Positions 8,748 to 18,000 of a stretch of 64,000 bases of DNA are shown in pieces. The stretch comes from RZYY01 sp036794825 (GTDB taxonomy: Bacteria > Bacteroidota > Bacteroidia > Bacteroidales > 4484-276), in contig DAIRGA010000013.1 of assembly GCA_036794825.1 (NCBI GenBank), forward strand, positions 69,375-133,374, given 5' to 3'. The first letter of the stretch is position 1, and each line of letters begins with the position of its first letter. The notes beneath the pieces were generated by a model, which worked only from the letters and a program-made list of their open reading frames with translations, did not search any database and had not been told where the DNA came from. A program made the position numbers and the translations under genes.

Positions 8748-11144
8748 CTATTTGAAACGTACCGAAGTGCCAGGCTTGATGGTCAACTCCTGCAGTTCGT
8801 TTTTATAAGACACCATTACTCTGCCTCCACTTTCCGAACGAACTTCAGCCTTGATGAGTTGGCCGGATTTCCAATCCATATCCACCGTAAAACCTCCTCT
8901 GGCTTTCAATCCGGTTACTTTTCCGTCCTTCCAGGACGAAGGCAGTGCCGGCAGGAGATGAATTTTTCCATCCTGACTCTGGATCAGCATTTCGGCAATA
9001 CCGGCCGTTGTGCCAAAATTGGCGTCTATCTGAAAAGGAGGGTAAATTCCGAAAAGGTTAGGGCTGGTACTTTTGGTGATAACGGTGTGGAGGCTCCCGA
9101 GGGCTTTTTCGCTTTCCTGCAACCGGGCGTAAAGACTGATTAACCAGGCGGCACTCCAGCCGGTGTGGCCACCGCCATGAGCCATGCGAAAATCGAGTGA
9201 TTTTCGGGCTGCATCAGCCAGTTCAGGGGTTTCCTGCGGGGTAATCTGACTGCCCGGATGAAGTGCAAACATATGTGACATGTGTCGGTGACCCGGCTCA
9301 GCCTCTTCAAACTCCTCAGGCCATTCCATCAGCCGTCCGTCACGACCGATACCTGTAACAGCAAGATTTTTCAACGCCAGATCAACCTTTTGGGTAAAAT
9401 CATCATTGACTCCCATCTCATTGGAAAGAAAGAGAAAATCCATAAAAAGCTGCCGTATAACCTGCTGGTCGTGAGAGGGACCCATGCTGATCTGGCAAAT
9501 GCTGCCGTCGGGTGCGATAAAAGAATTTTCGGGTGAACCGGCCGGTCCCGAAACCAGTTTACCGGTCGCAGGGTCAGCCACCAGCCAGTCGAGATAGAAT
9601 GCCACCGAGCCTTTCATCGTCAGATACATTCTTTCAATGAATTTCTTATCCCTCTCAAACCTGTAGTGCTCTGCAATGTGTGAGCAGAGCCACGCGCCGG
9701 CAGCAGTATGCAAGCCCCAGAGCGCCACTTCGCCCGGCGCCGTATAACCCCAGACGTTGGTGATAGGATGTACGAGCCAGCCGTTGGCGCCATAATGAAC
9801 ATGCGCAGTTCTGCTTCCCGGCTCCACCAGCATCTCAATCAAATCAAACAAAGGTAGCTGCATCTCTGCAAGGTTTGTAACACCCGCAGGCCAGTAATTC
9901 ATCTGCACGTTGATGTTTGTGTGATAATCGCCGTTCCAGGGGGTTTGTATCTTGCTGGCCCAGATGCCCTGAAGGTTTGCGGGCAACGTTCCGGGTCGTG
10001 AAGAGGAAATCAGAAGATAGCGGCCATACTGAAAAATCAGCGCTGCCAGCCGGGGATCATCAGGATTTTTTCTGAAATTTTTGATCCGCTCGTCGGTGGG
10101 CAGATTGATTGCCTGCCCACTGGAAAGCTCCAGGTTCACCCGGTTGTAATACTTTTGGTATTCCTCAAGATGCCTTTCCAGTAAATTTCCGAATGAGAGT
10201 TTTGAGGCCTCGCTGATGGCTTCATCCGTTATTGCAACGAAATCCCGGCAGCAGTAATCAGGATATCGGGCCACATAATCCGTTGAAGCAGAGAGGAGCA
10301 TAATAACCTCATCGGCCTCTTTAATGTTGATATTTTCATCATCAACGGTCTGTTCTCCGTTTTGGCAAATGGCCGATAACCTGGCCATGTAATGCATCCC
10401 GACGCCGCCTTTGCCATCGGCCAGCGCTCCCTCCATAATCAGTTGATTTTGATCGGAGTAAGTATAAAAACGCTCAGGGCGCGACATTGTGCAACTGAGA
10501 GAGATGCTCCCGGGCCGGCTGGCTGTAAATCGCACAACCATAACCTGATCGGGCTGGCTGATGAATATTTCACGCTGAAAATCAACACCGTTCTGCGTGT
10601 AATTTATCCTTACAACGGCGTCGTTCAGGTCAAGCTCGCGGTAATAGTTGCTGTATTCCCCGGCATTTCCGAAGTCAATCCACAGGTCGCCCAGTGTTTG
10701 GTAGGAGCCGTATGGAACGTTGGTTCCGTTGCCGTGACCGGAACCGGCGCCTTTGCAAATCTGCGTGCGGTTGGTGAGCTCGGTGGCGTCGCGGTATTTC
10801 CCTTCAAAAAGCAGTTTACGAATCTCCTCCAGCGCCGCCAGAGCCGCCGGACTGTCGTTGTCATCAGGGCTCCCCGACCAGAGACTCTTCTCGTTTAGCT
10901 GGATACGTTCGAAATTTACATCCCCAAAAACCATAGCTCCCAGCGACCCGTTGCCCAACGGCAGTGCACTGAGCCATGCGGTGTCGTCCACCCAGGCATC
11001 AGGATTGTCTTTAACGCGGGCATCGGCGGGTTGCCGGTACCACAATTTCAGGTGATCCTTTTTAGCCGCCGGTCGGTCGCACGCACTGACGAAACCCAGG
11101 AGAATCAACAGTATTAGTATTGATTTTGAAGCAGATTGATTCAT
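8748..11144 (-). CDS. GH95 alpha-L-fucosidase lipoprotein
   Basis: Inverting glycosidase of family GH95, expected to remove terminal alpha-L-fucose (typically alpha-1,2-linked, some members L-galactose) from host or algal glycans. The N-terminus is a lipoprotein signal (hydrophobic run then VSAC, Cys22), so the enzyme is membrane-anchored. GH95 hallmarks are LPLGNGSLGAMVFG near residue 60, the Asn-rich substrate segment WNGDYHTNINVQMNYWPAG, the block SPEN...SMGPSHDQQVIRQLF, and DANFGTTAGIAEML near the C-terminus carrying the conserved Asp. At 798 residues it is full length. A remnant of a GH29 fucosidase gene ends 12 nt upstream on the same strand, so GH95 probably once followed a GH29 gene in an operon. 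Confidence 0.92.
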   Translation of the reverse strand: MNQSASKSILILLILLGFVSACDRPAAKKDHLKLWYRQPADARVKDNPDAWVDDTAWLSALPLGNGSLGAMVFGDVNFERIQLNEKSLWSGSPDDNDSPAALAALEEIRKLLFEGKYRDATELTNRTQICKGAGSGHGNGTNVPYGSYQTLGDLWIDFGNAGEYSNYYRELDLNDAVVRINYTQNGVDFQREIFISQPDQVMVVRFTASRPGSISLSCTMSRPERFYTYSDQNQLIMEGALADGKGGVGMHYMARLSAICQNGEQTVDDENINIKEADEVIMLLSASTDYVARYPDYCCRDFVAITDEAISEASKLSFGNLLERHLEEYQKYYNRVNLELSSGQAINLPTDERIKNFRKNPDDPRLAALIFQYGRYLLISSSRPGTLPANLQGIWASKIQTPWNGDYHTNINVQMNYWPAGVTNLAEMQLPLFDLIEMLVEPGSRTAHVHYGANGWLVHPITNVWGYTAPGEVALWGLHTAAGAWLCSHIAEHYRFERDKKFIERMYLTMKGSVAFYLDWLVADPATGKLVSGPAGSPENSFIAPDGSICQISMGPSHDQQVIRQLFMDFLFLSNEMGVNDDFTQKVDLALKNLAVTGIGRDGRLMEWPEEFEEAEPGHRHMSHMFALHPGSQITPQETPELADAARKSLDFRMAHGGGHTGWSAAWLISLYARLQESEKALGSLHTVITKSTSPNLFGIYPPFQIDANFGTTAGIAEMLIQSQDGKIHLLPALPSSWKDGKVTGLKARGGFTVDMDWKSGQLIKAEVRSESGGRVMVSYKNELQELTIKPGTSVRFK

Positions 11145-11156
11145 GGAATTGAAAAT

Positions 11157-11541
11157 TTAGTTATCTGATGTCAATTGAAAGACCAGTGCTGGTGAAGATT
11201 TCAGATCGCCTGGTAAATTTTTTGGAAGGGTGATGGTAGTGGCTGCATCACCTTGTTTCACCTTAATCTTTCCTTTATAACCTATCAACTTAAGTTGGGT
11301 TGAATTATCAGTAAAGTCCATATCCAGATCAATAGTATCAGGCAGGTCCCTGTCCTCGGTTTTGAGATAAATTGCGTACCGGCTTTTGCCATCTTTGGAT
11401 TGCGTGAAACAAAAATCTCCTTTCTGGTACGGCGCCAGCGGCTTTGTGTTGTAAATCGCTTCTCCGTTCACCTCCATCCATTTTCCAATTTCAGCCAGCC
11501 GTTCGTAAACCACAGGAGGTAGTTCGCCGGTTTTGTCAGTG
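11157..11541 (-). pseudogene. 3' fragment of a GH29 fucosidase gene
   Basis: The frame encodes the C-terminal ~125 residues of a GH29 fucosidase, beginning at TDKTGELPPVVYERLAEIG and ending near ALVFQLTSDN. It matches the end of the complete protein at 15074-18409 (DKTGELPPEVYQRLAEIG ... SPAWVFRVGG). Homology begins abruptly at the DKTGEL codons (about 11541). Upstream, the same frame runs only a few codons to a stop. A GTG at 11511-11513 could start a 118-residue product, but this would lack the whole catalytic barrel. A 68-nt block (11434-11501) is identical to 15363-15430. This points to a duplicated or recombined copy whose 5' part was lost when AT-rich DNA was inserted or rearranged here. 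Confidence 0.85.
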
Positions 11542-11659
11542 ATGATAGAATTCTTTTAGCCATTCCTCGAGAATCAATATCCAATGCTTGCAAACAAGGG
11601 CATACTATAAAACAACTACTAAAAATTTCTTTTATTTTTTTTGGTTTCAAAATAATTAT

Positions 11660-11667
11660 TACTTTTG
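11660..11667 (+). promoter_or_regulatory. Bacteroidota-type -7 element (TAnnTTTG)
   Basis: TACTTTTG fits the Bacteroidota -7 consensus TAnnTTTG and lies 31 nt upstream of the antitoxin-like gene at 11699. The region upstream is T-rich, but no well-spaced -33 TTG was found. Confidence 0.4.
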
Positions 11668-11698
11668 ATGCGCAATAATAGTCATCAATTCATTAATT

Positions 11699-11947
11699 AT
11701 GATTAGGGTAAATGGAGTTTACGAAAACGGCATAGTTCGGCTCGATAGAAAGGTTCGGGCAAAGGAAAGAATGAAGGTCATTGTAACTTTTCTTGATGAA
11801 GAGCACACTAAAGAGCCAAAGCGACTCAGAAATGAAGATTTTTCGTTTTTGCAAGCCAGAGAAAAATCGAAAAACTGCAAAAGCTCAATAGCGGATGCAG
11901 TGATTGAAGACAGAAAATCCGAATTCACGGAATCAAAACAAAATTAA
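11699..11947 (+). CDS. DUF104-like antitoxin-type small protein (orphan)
   Basis: Small protein of 82 residues whose N-terminal half (IRVNGVYENGIVRLDRKVR ... KVIVTFLDE) resembles the short beta-strand antitoxin families such as DUF104 (AF2212/PG0164-like). In these, residues like YENGxxxL precede a strand that neutralises a PIN or RelE-type toxin. The C-terminal half is charged and ends SSIADAVIEDRKSE, a pattern common in toxin-binding tails. No toxin gene is adjacent: 385 nt of non-coding DNA follow. It sits at the left side of an AT-rich segment between two GH29 gene ends. Family assignment is moderate; a stand-alone regulator cannot be excluded. Confidence 0.6.
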   Translation: MIRVNGVYENGIVRLDRKVRAKERMKVIVTFLDEEHTKEPKRLRNEDFSFLQAREKSKNCKSSIADAVIEDRKSEFTESKQN

Positions 11948-12081
11948 AGTAAAACACTTGTGCCGTTAGAGCACTTGTTTAAAACCACCAAAAAAGTAAG
12001 AAAATAAAAAAAGGAGGTAACTACAAAGAAAGTAACAAACTGAATCAACCGAAAAAAATATAAAGCGTTAGCTTTTAAATT

Positions 12082-12191
12082 GACTACGAAAATCGCCAAT
12101 TTTTGAACTCGCCAATTAAAAGTAAGACGCTCACGCCTCAGGCGTGGGCTTTCTTATTTGGTGAGTGGGTGTTTGGCGATACCTCGTAGTC
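12082..12191. repeat. 110-nt palindromic element with nested hairpins
   Basis: The outer arms GACTACGAAAATCGCCAA (12082-12099) and TTGGCGATACCTCGTAGTC (12173-12191) are imperfect inverted repeats. Inside, GTAAGA (12122-12127) faces TCTTAT (12152-12157), and a central stem CACGCC-TCA-GGCGTG (12132-12146, extendable to 12129-12149) forms a tight hairpin. The GCGTGAG/AGGCGTGGGC-type hairpin resembles ends of IS200/IS605-like elements, but no transposase is present. The element occupies most of the 385-nt gap between 11947 and 12333; the rest of that gap shows nothing else. Confidence 0.6.
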
Positions 12192-12332
12192 AGATAGGCT
12201 GAGTCCCACGCTTTTTTATTTTAATGTTTTACTGTTTAAAACTGGGGCACAAAAAAGTGGAGTCCAGAAACCACTTTAAAAACGGGGCGAAACCGAAAAG
12301 CCTTATGAGTAGGGATATAAAAAATACTAAGA

Positions 12333-13622
12333 ATGAAACAATATTTCTTTATTAATAATTTGGGATTGAGAAATTATCCAGTTAGAAGGATAGTCACTTT
12401 CCTGTTCATTTTCTTAGGTTTCATTTCAACTTCTCAATCACAAAAGTTAGATGAATGGAGCAATCCACAAGTAGTTGTGTTGATAACCCACCCTCCTGGG
12501 CTAGGATTAAAAATTAATAAAGTTGCCTTCAATATCGCAACAGGTAATTGTGCCGATCAAATAGTTGATGCTTTGATAAGTGACTTTGTTTCTAACAACG
12601 TTGATGTCATTGATAGAGCAAACCTTAAGTCAATTTTAGCTGAACATGATTTTAACTTTACCGGATATGTGGATCAGACAACTGCAGTAGCCATTGGAAA
12701 AATAATTGGTCCATCAGCACTTATTACAGTAAAAGTTCTTCGGTGTGAAACAAAAACACAAAATGATTTATATGTAATTGAAAAAAAGTACGATTACAGT
12801 ACGGGAAGAGAATATCAAGTTAAAGCGTTTATTGCCAGAACAAGTGTTTTCCTTAAAGTTTCTTTACAAACCACAGATCTCACTACTGGGCGAATATTCT
12901 CAGCACGTGTATTTGATTTCGCTCCAGTACAAGAAAACAAGTCATATGAAGGCAGACCTGAAGCTCCTTCAGAATTTGACGTCCAGGAGGAGGCTTTTAA
13001 TTCATTTGCTAAGCAAGCTCATCGGTTGTTTTTCTCATGGATCGAACCTACAACTTTGTACTTTTGTGATGATAAGGATGGTGATTTAAAAGAAGCTTAT
13101 CTATCGCTAAAATCTGGCAATTATCATATGGCATATAACCAATCCTTGCAAAATCTCGAAAACTGTAAAAACAACAAGAATGTAAAAGAAAAAACTCTAG
13201 CTCATGCATACTATAATTTGGGGATAATGCACATGATTCGTAATGAATACGACAAAGCAATCGAAAACTTTAACCAAGCGCGTAAGCTCCGACCTGGTAC
13301 GATTGTTAACAATGCAATAAATGAATGCGTTGCAGCAAAAGACCTAGCAAATGAGATGCAAAAAGTTGATGAGAAAGCAATAATTGAGGCTGCAAAAAGT
13401 CAAAATGAAATCGAAAAAGCAATACAAGCCGATGAAGCTAATACATTAACAAATGCTGATATCATTGATCTAACTAACAAAAAATTACCAAACTCACTTA
13501 TCCTACAAAAAATCAAAACTACTAAATGTAAGTTTGATACATCAACAGATGCTCTTATAGCACTTACGAATGCTGGTGTAAGTGAAGATGTAATTATTTT
13601 TATGATGGAAAAAAGTAAGTAG
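12333..13622 (+). CDS. CsgG-like exported protein with TPR repeats
   Basis: Exported protein of 429 residues. After a signal peptide (hydrophobic run about residues 18-36, SQSQ) comes a domain resembling CsgG/curli-assembly periplasmic folds. Its pattern is VVVLITHPPG, then CADQIVDALISDFVSNNVDVIDRANLKSIL and AIGKIIGPSALITVKVLRC, as in families where an operon-conserved protein senses or assembles envelope components. Residues about 250-340 carry TPR-type helices (AYYNLGIMHMIRNEYDKAIENFNQARKL). The C-terminal ~60 residues (ALTNADIIDLTNKKLPNSLILQKI ... TDALIALTNAGVSEDVIIFMM) form a small helical repeat seen in other Bacteroidota exported proteins. Codon use is AT-rich compared with flanking GH genes. 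Function is unknown; an envelope role is inferred. Confidence 0.65.
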   Translation: MKQYFFINNLGLRNYPVRRIVTFLFIFLGFISTSQSQKLDEWSNPQVVVLITHPPGLGLKINKVAFNIATGNCADQIVDALISDFVSNNVDVIDRANLKSILAEHDFNFTGYVDQTTAVAIGKIIGPSALITVKVLRCETKTQNDLYVIEKKYDYSTGREYQVKAFIARTSVFLKVSLQTTDLTTGRIFSARVFDFAPVQENKSYEGRPEAPSEFDVQEEAFNSFAKQAHRLFFSWIEPTTLYFCDDKDGDLKEAYLSLKSGNYHMAYNQSLQNLENCKNNKNVKEKTLAHAYYNLGIMHMIRNEYDKAIENFNQARKLRPGTIVNNAINECVAAKDLANEMQKVDEKAIIEAAKSQNEIEKAIQADEANTLTNADIIDLTNKKLPNSLILQKIKTTKCKFDTSTDALIALTNAGVSEDVIIFMMEKSK

Positions 13623-13848
13623 ATTTAACAGGCTGAAAATGAAATATAAATCATTTTTAAATTTAAAGGTAATGATGGATTTTGATAAAACTCTAATGAT
13701 TGTTGTCATCTGCAAGTTAGCACACTGCCAGCTTCAAATGACAAGAGCGTATGAGTTTATGTTTAAATAAAAATAAAAAAAAACCGTGGACTCCTTATCA
13801 AAGGAGAATACAAAAATAACATATTATTATAAAATTAATAACCGTAAG

Positions 13849-14703
13849 ATGAAAAAGCTAATTGAAATTTTATTTATTATCCTTCTAACAACAACTCTTT
13901 CTGCTCAAAAGCCCACAATCGAATGGGTAAATATTCCTAATGGTACTTTCACCATGGGTAGCCCCAAAAAGGAAGTTGGTAAACGCAAAAATGATGAAAT
14001 ACAGCATAAGGTCACATTGAGTGCCTTTAAAATGAGCAAATACGAGGTAACCGTTGGACAATTTAAAGCATTCGTTGATGCCACAGGCTATGTAACGGAT
14101 GCTGACAAAGGAACAGGTGGTAAGACTGGGAGTTTTATAATGGACGGTATTGGCATGAAAATTAGTTCAGGTGCGAATTGGTTGTGTAATGAAAAGGGAA
14201 TCCCTCGACCTGAAACAGAATATAACTTTCCTGTACTTCATGTAACTTTAAACGATGCAAACGCTTTTGCTGCTTGGTTTGGTTGCCGTTTACCTACAGA
14301 GGCAGAGTGGGAATATGCCTGCCGGGCAGGAACTACGACTCCATTCAATACAGGCAATAATATTACTACTTCACAGGCTAATTATGATGGAAATTCACCA
14401 TATATGAAGAATGAATATGGTGAAAATAGAATGAAGGCAATGCCAGTGGGTAGTTTTAATCCGAACGAATGGGGTTTGCATGATATGCATGGCAATGCTG
14501 AAGAAATATGTAGTGATTGGTATGCTGATTATCCCACTTCACCTCAAATAAATCCTCAAGGCCCAAAAGTGGGGGCGAGTGTTGTTATGCGAGGTGGTAG
14601 TTGGATTAGCGGTGCAAATGAAATCAGGTCAGCACAGCGTCGCTATATGGAACCAATTATGCGATCGAGTTTTATAGGTTTTCGCCTTGCCTTGTCTGAA
14701 TAA
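13849..14703 (+). CDS. SUMF1/FGE-domain (formylglycine-generating enzyme-like) exported protein
   Basis: Exported protein with an FGE-sulfatase (SUMF1/EgtB/PvdO-type) C-type-lectin-like fold. Start at 13849 is chosen because it yields a clean signal peptide (MKKLIEILFIILLTTTLSAQ); the frame is open from 13786 but the added 21 residues are not signal-like. Family hallmarks are IPNGTFTMGSP, KYEVTVGQFKAF, CRLPTEAEWEYACRAG, NEWGLHDMHGNAEEICSDWY, VVMRGGSW and GFRLALS. True formylglycine-generating enzymes carry two cysteines after RGGSW; this copy has none there, so sulfatase activation is unlikely. It follows the CsgG-like gene in the AT-rich segment, 226 nt downstream. Its role is unknown, possibly structural or ligand-binding. 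Confidence 0.8.
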   Translation: MKKLIEILFIILLTTTLSAQKPTIEWVNIPNGTFTMGSPKKEVGKRKNDEIQHKVTLSAFKMSKYEVTVGQFKAFVDATGYVTDADKGTGGKTGSFIMDGIGMKISSGANWLCNEKGIPRPETEYNFPVLHVTLNDANAFAAWFGCRLPTEAEWEYACRAGTTTPFNTGNNITTSQANYDGNSPYMKNEYGENRMKAMPVGSFNPNEWGLHDMHGNAEEICSDWYADYPTSPQINPQGPKVGASVVMRGGSWISGANEIRSAQRRYMEPIMRSSFIGFRLALSE

Positions 14704-14784
14704 AAATTCTTAATCATCTACTTTAGAAATAACATATTCTTCAGATGAAAAGAGAAAAATAGACAGATTAAATGCTCTAGGATT

Positions 14785-14880
14785 GTGATAAGGAAAACGA
14801 TTCCTATCACCAAGTAGACTGCCCCAATAGATCAACTGTCAGTGCAGTCTACTTGTTTGACCATAATCTCTTGGGGCGGC
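14785..14880. repeat. Cluster of interlocked inverted repeats
   Basis: Three inverted repeats overlap within about 100 nt: GTGATA-AGGAA (14785-14795) with TTCCTATCAC (14801-14810); a perfect 12-bp pair CAAGTAGACTGC (14811-14822) and GCAGTCTACTTG (14844-14855); and GCCCCAA (14821-14827) with TTGGGGC (14871-14877). The element is the main content of the 370-nt gap between 14703 and 15074. It could be a remnant of a mobile element or a structured RNA. No ORF is associated. Confidence 0.5.
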
Positions 14881-15073
14881 ATATAGTCTAATCGGTCAAA
14901 ATGTTTTCGGCAGGATTATCTGGCGCAAACCGGACTAATCCTGCCATTTGTTTTACAATAGTAAAATCTTCATATAATTGGATAAACCATAATAAGCTTT
15001 CTCCTTTTTACAGGCCTTTTCGTAAGAAGAGATTCTTAAGAATTCGGGTGCTGCGTAGCATTGGTTAAGGGTT

Positions 15074-18000
15074 TCAATTCACTTGTGAGGTTGTTCCACC
15101 AACCCTAAACACCCATGCCGGGCTGCCTTCGAAATTCTTTTTTAAAGATTTTGGGATTGAAATTCCTGGCCTACCATCTTTAGTCTGAACCTGCAATTTT
15201 CCTTTGTGGCCCAGTAAAATGATTTCACTGTCTTTGCCAGCAAAATCAGCGGGTAAATCAATGAAATCGGGGGGTTTAGCCTGCTCTTCAATGAGGTAAA
15301 TGGCATAGCGGTTTTTCCCGTCTTTTGACTGCGTAAAACACAGGTTCCCCTGCTCGTAAGGTGCCAGCGGCTTTGTGTTGTAAATCGCTTCTCCGTTCAC
15401 CTCCATCCATTTTCCAATTTCAGCCAGCCGCTGGTAAACTTCGGGAGGCAGTTCTCCGGTTTTGTCGGGGCCGAATCCGAGGAGAAGGTTCCCTCCTTTT
15501 ACCACGATTTTTACCAACGTGTGAATTGCCCATGTTGCTGATTTGTAGTTTTCGTTGGGTCCGGTATGATACCAACTGTTGCCAAGGGTAATGCAGCTTT
15601 CCCACGGATAATCGGGCATCACTGCTGGAATTTGCTGCTCGGGAGTGCGATAATTTTCAAACTCCCCGTGCACGGTACGATCAACGATGAGGAGGCCGGG
15701 CTGAAGCTCGCGTGCCCTGGCAGCAATGCGCGGCATGTCAACATCCTGAATCCACTGGTTTTTCCCGAGCCAGGGGCGGGTTTCTCCGGTGAGCGTGCCT
15801 TCGGGCCGCACCCAGCCGCCATCCAGCCAGAGAATGTCCATTTTGCCATAATCGCTCATCAATTCTTCGATCTGGTTGAATGTAAAATCCTGAAAGCGTT
15901 TCCAACGGTCGGGATACTTTTTGGGATTGTAGTTTACATTGCGGTCGAACACCGGAAAGTAAGGCCACCAGTAGTCGTCGTTGTGCCAGTCGGGCTTGCT
16001 GAAATAGGCGCCAATGGCCATTTCCTGATCTCGAAAAGCAGTAAAGACTTCATCCACAATGTTGCTTTTGGGGTTGCTGGAAAAAGTGCTTTCGCTGCCG
16101 GTGATTTTATAGTCGGTGTATTTTGAATCAAACATGCAGAAACCATCATGATGTTTTGTGGTAAAAACAACATACTTCATTCCCGCATCGGCACAGGCTG
16201 CAGCCCACTTTTGGGGGTCAAAACCGGTGGGATTGAATGTGTGCCTGATCTTTTCGTACTCCTTTAAATAAGTGTAATAATCATGGGAATAAGGACCGCG
16301 TCGCTCACACCAGGGTTCGTCTTCCGGGCAGAGGCTCCAGCTTTCCACAATGCCCCACTCGCTGTAAGGCCCCCAGTGAATTATCACCCCGAACTTCCAG
16401 TCCTGCCACTGATGAAGCTTTTCACTCACAGCAGTATCCATCGGCCATTCATACGGAAATTCCTCCTCCTTCGGGGGTTCTACGAAACGGATTCGTTTTT
16501 TGAAAATCTCTTCATCGTTGATGGTGACCTTCAAATAAAAGCGCCCGTAAGGAAACCGCCGCAGATCGAAGTCAAAGACTCCCTCTTTTAACTGCGGATA
16601 GCGGCGCTCCTCCACGATTTCCGCACCGGGATCGGTAACCAGCCTGACCAGCACATCACCGGCTTTATTCGAAAAATAACTGAGCGTTGCTTTATCCGAT
16701 GTCCTTGATGGATAAAGACTTATAGCTTTAGCATCGGGATTGATGGCGTCGGGAGACTGGCCGACCACAAAATTGAACACCCATCCCGATCCGCAATCGG
16801 ATTCGAAAGCCTTGATCAGGTTGTTGTTGCCATCCATCAGTCGAGCTTCACCACGTCCGCCTTTGGAATTGTACCAGAACTCGAGCCCGTCGCCGGCTAT
16901 ATCCGCCAATGCAAGGCTGTAAGCGCCGGGTGCAAGGTGAAATGTATCCCTGTAAGCTGTCTGTGCAGCCAAAGATCCAGCCTTCCGTTCATGGATGATC
17001 CTTCCATCTGATGCAACCAGCTGCCAGGTGTTCTGCTCCGGCTCATTGTTGGTAAGCAGGTAAAATACCATCACCGGGTCGTGAACCGGAGCCGGAGTGA
17101 ATGTTGAAGTCATTGAATTATCGGCAGGATAAACATCTTCCTTTCCGTTTGGGCTTGATAGTGAGACTTTAAACCGGTTAATTCCCTGATTACTATGTAT
17201 ATCACCGGGCAAGAGTAATGTTTGCGTCTGATCGAAGGAAAGCGCTCCCTCCCACCTGAAACTATTATTAGAAAAACCTTCAGTTCCGTATTCGATCAGC
17301 ATTGACCTGACCGTGTCGCTGCCATTATTTTTGACAATGAGCTGCGGGTTTGCACCGGCAGGATTCAATCTGCTGTAAATCCCTTTGTCCGAGGGTACGA
17401 TCACATCTTCGACGGAAACGTCAAACGCAGTTGAAGGCGCTTCATACTGGATAATGTAAGCGCTAATCACCTGAACGCCACAGTTTTCGGAGGTGCACCG
17501 GTAGGGCTCCATTTTGAAATGGATGCTGTGGCTGTTTCCGGGTTTAAGTGGCAAAACAAAGTTTTCGGGTTGAACCAGATAGCCGGGACACCAGTTTCCG
17601 CGATCAAAAATCCAGGTTCCGGCCTGCGGGTAAACCGGGTTATCACCGCATTCCATCCACATCTGCCGCTTTTCGATCAATTGATTGTCAAAATAGATCT
17701 CGCGGTACTTGCTGCAAAATTCAGCGCAGTTGCCGGGGCTATCCATTCCATGCCCGGTCTGGATCACCCGCAAACGGGCAAAGGCTGCATTTTCACCGGC
17801 GCTGAAATTTGCCGGCCTGAGAACCTCCTCAATCGGCTGATTGGGGTCACCATACGGAAAATTGTCGTTGTAAATTTCGGTAATCGAAATCGGTTTTGCT
17901 ACCGGTGTGCCAGTAATGATCTCGAAATCAACAGTAACCAGCCAGCCGCGGTCGTTGTTGGGTTCGTAGCCGGAATGGTTGAAATTGATTTCGGCGCTAT

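Noticed and set aside
11468..11650. Minus-strand open frame of 60 codons at the GH29 fragment
   Set aside because: It is out of frame with the GH29 homology and has no recognised features.
13849..14703. Active sulfatase-maturing FGE
   Set aside because: The cysteines required for formylglycine formation are absent after the RGGSW motif, and no sulfatase gene is nearby.
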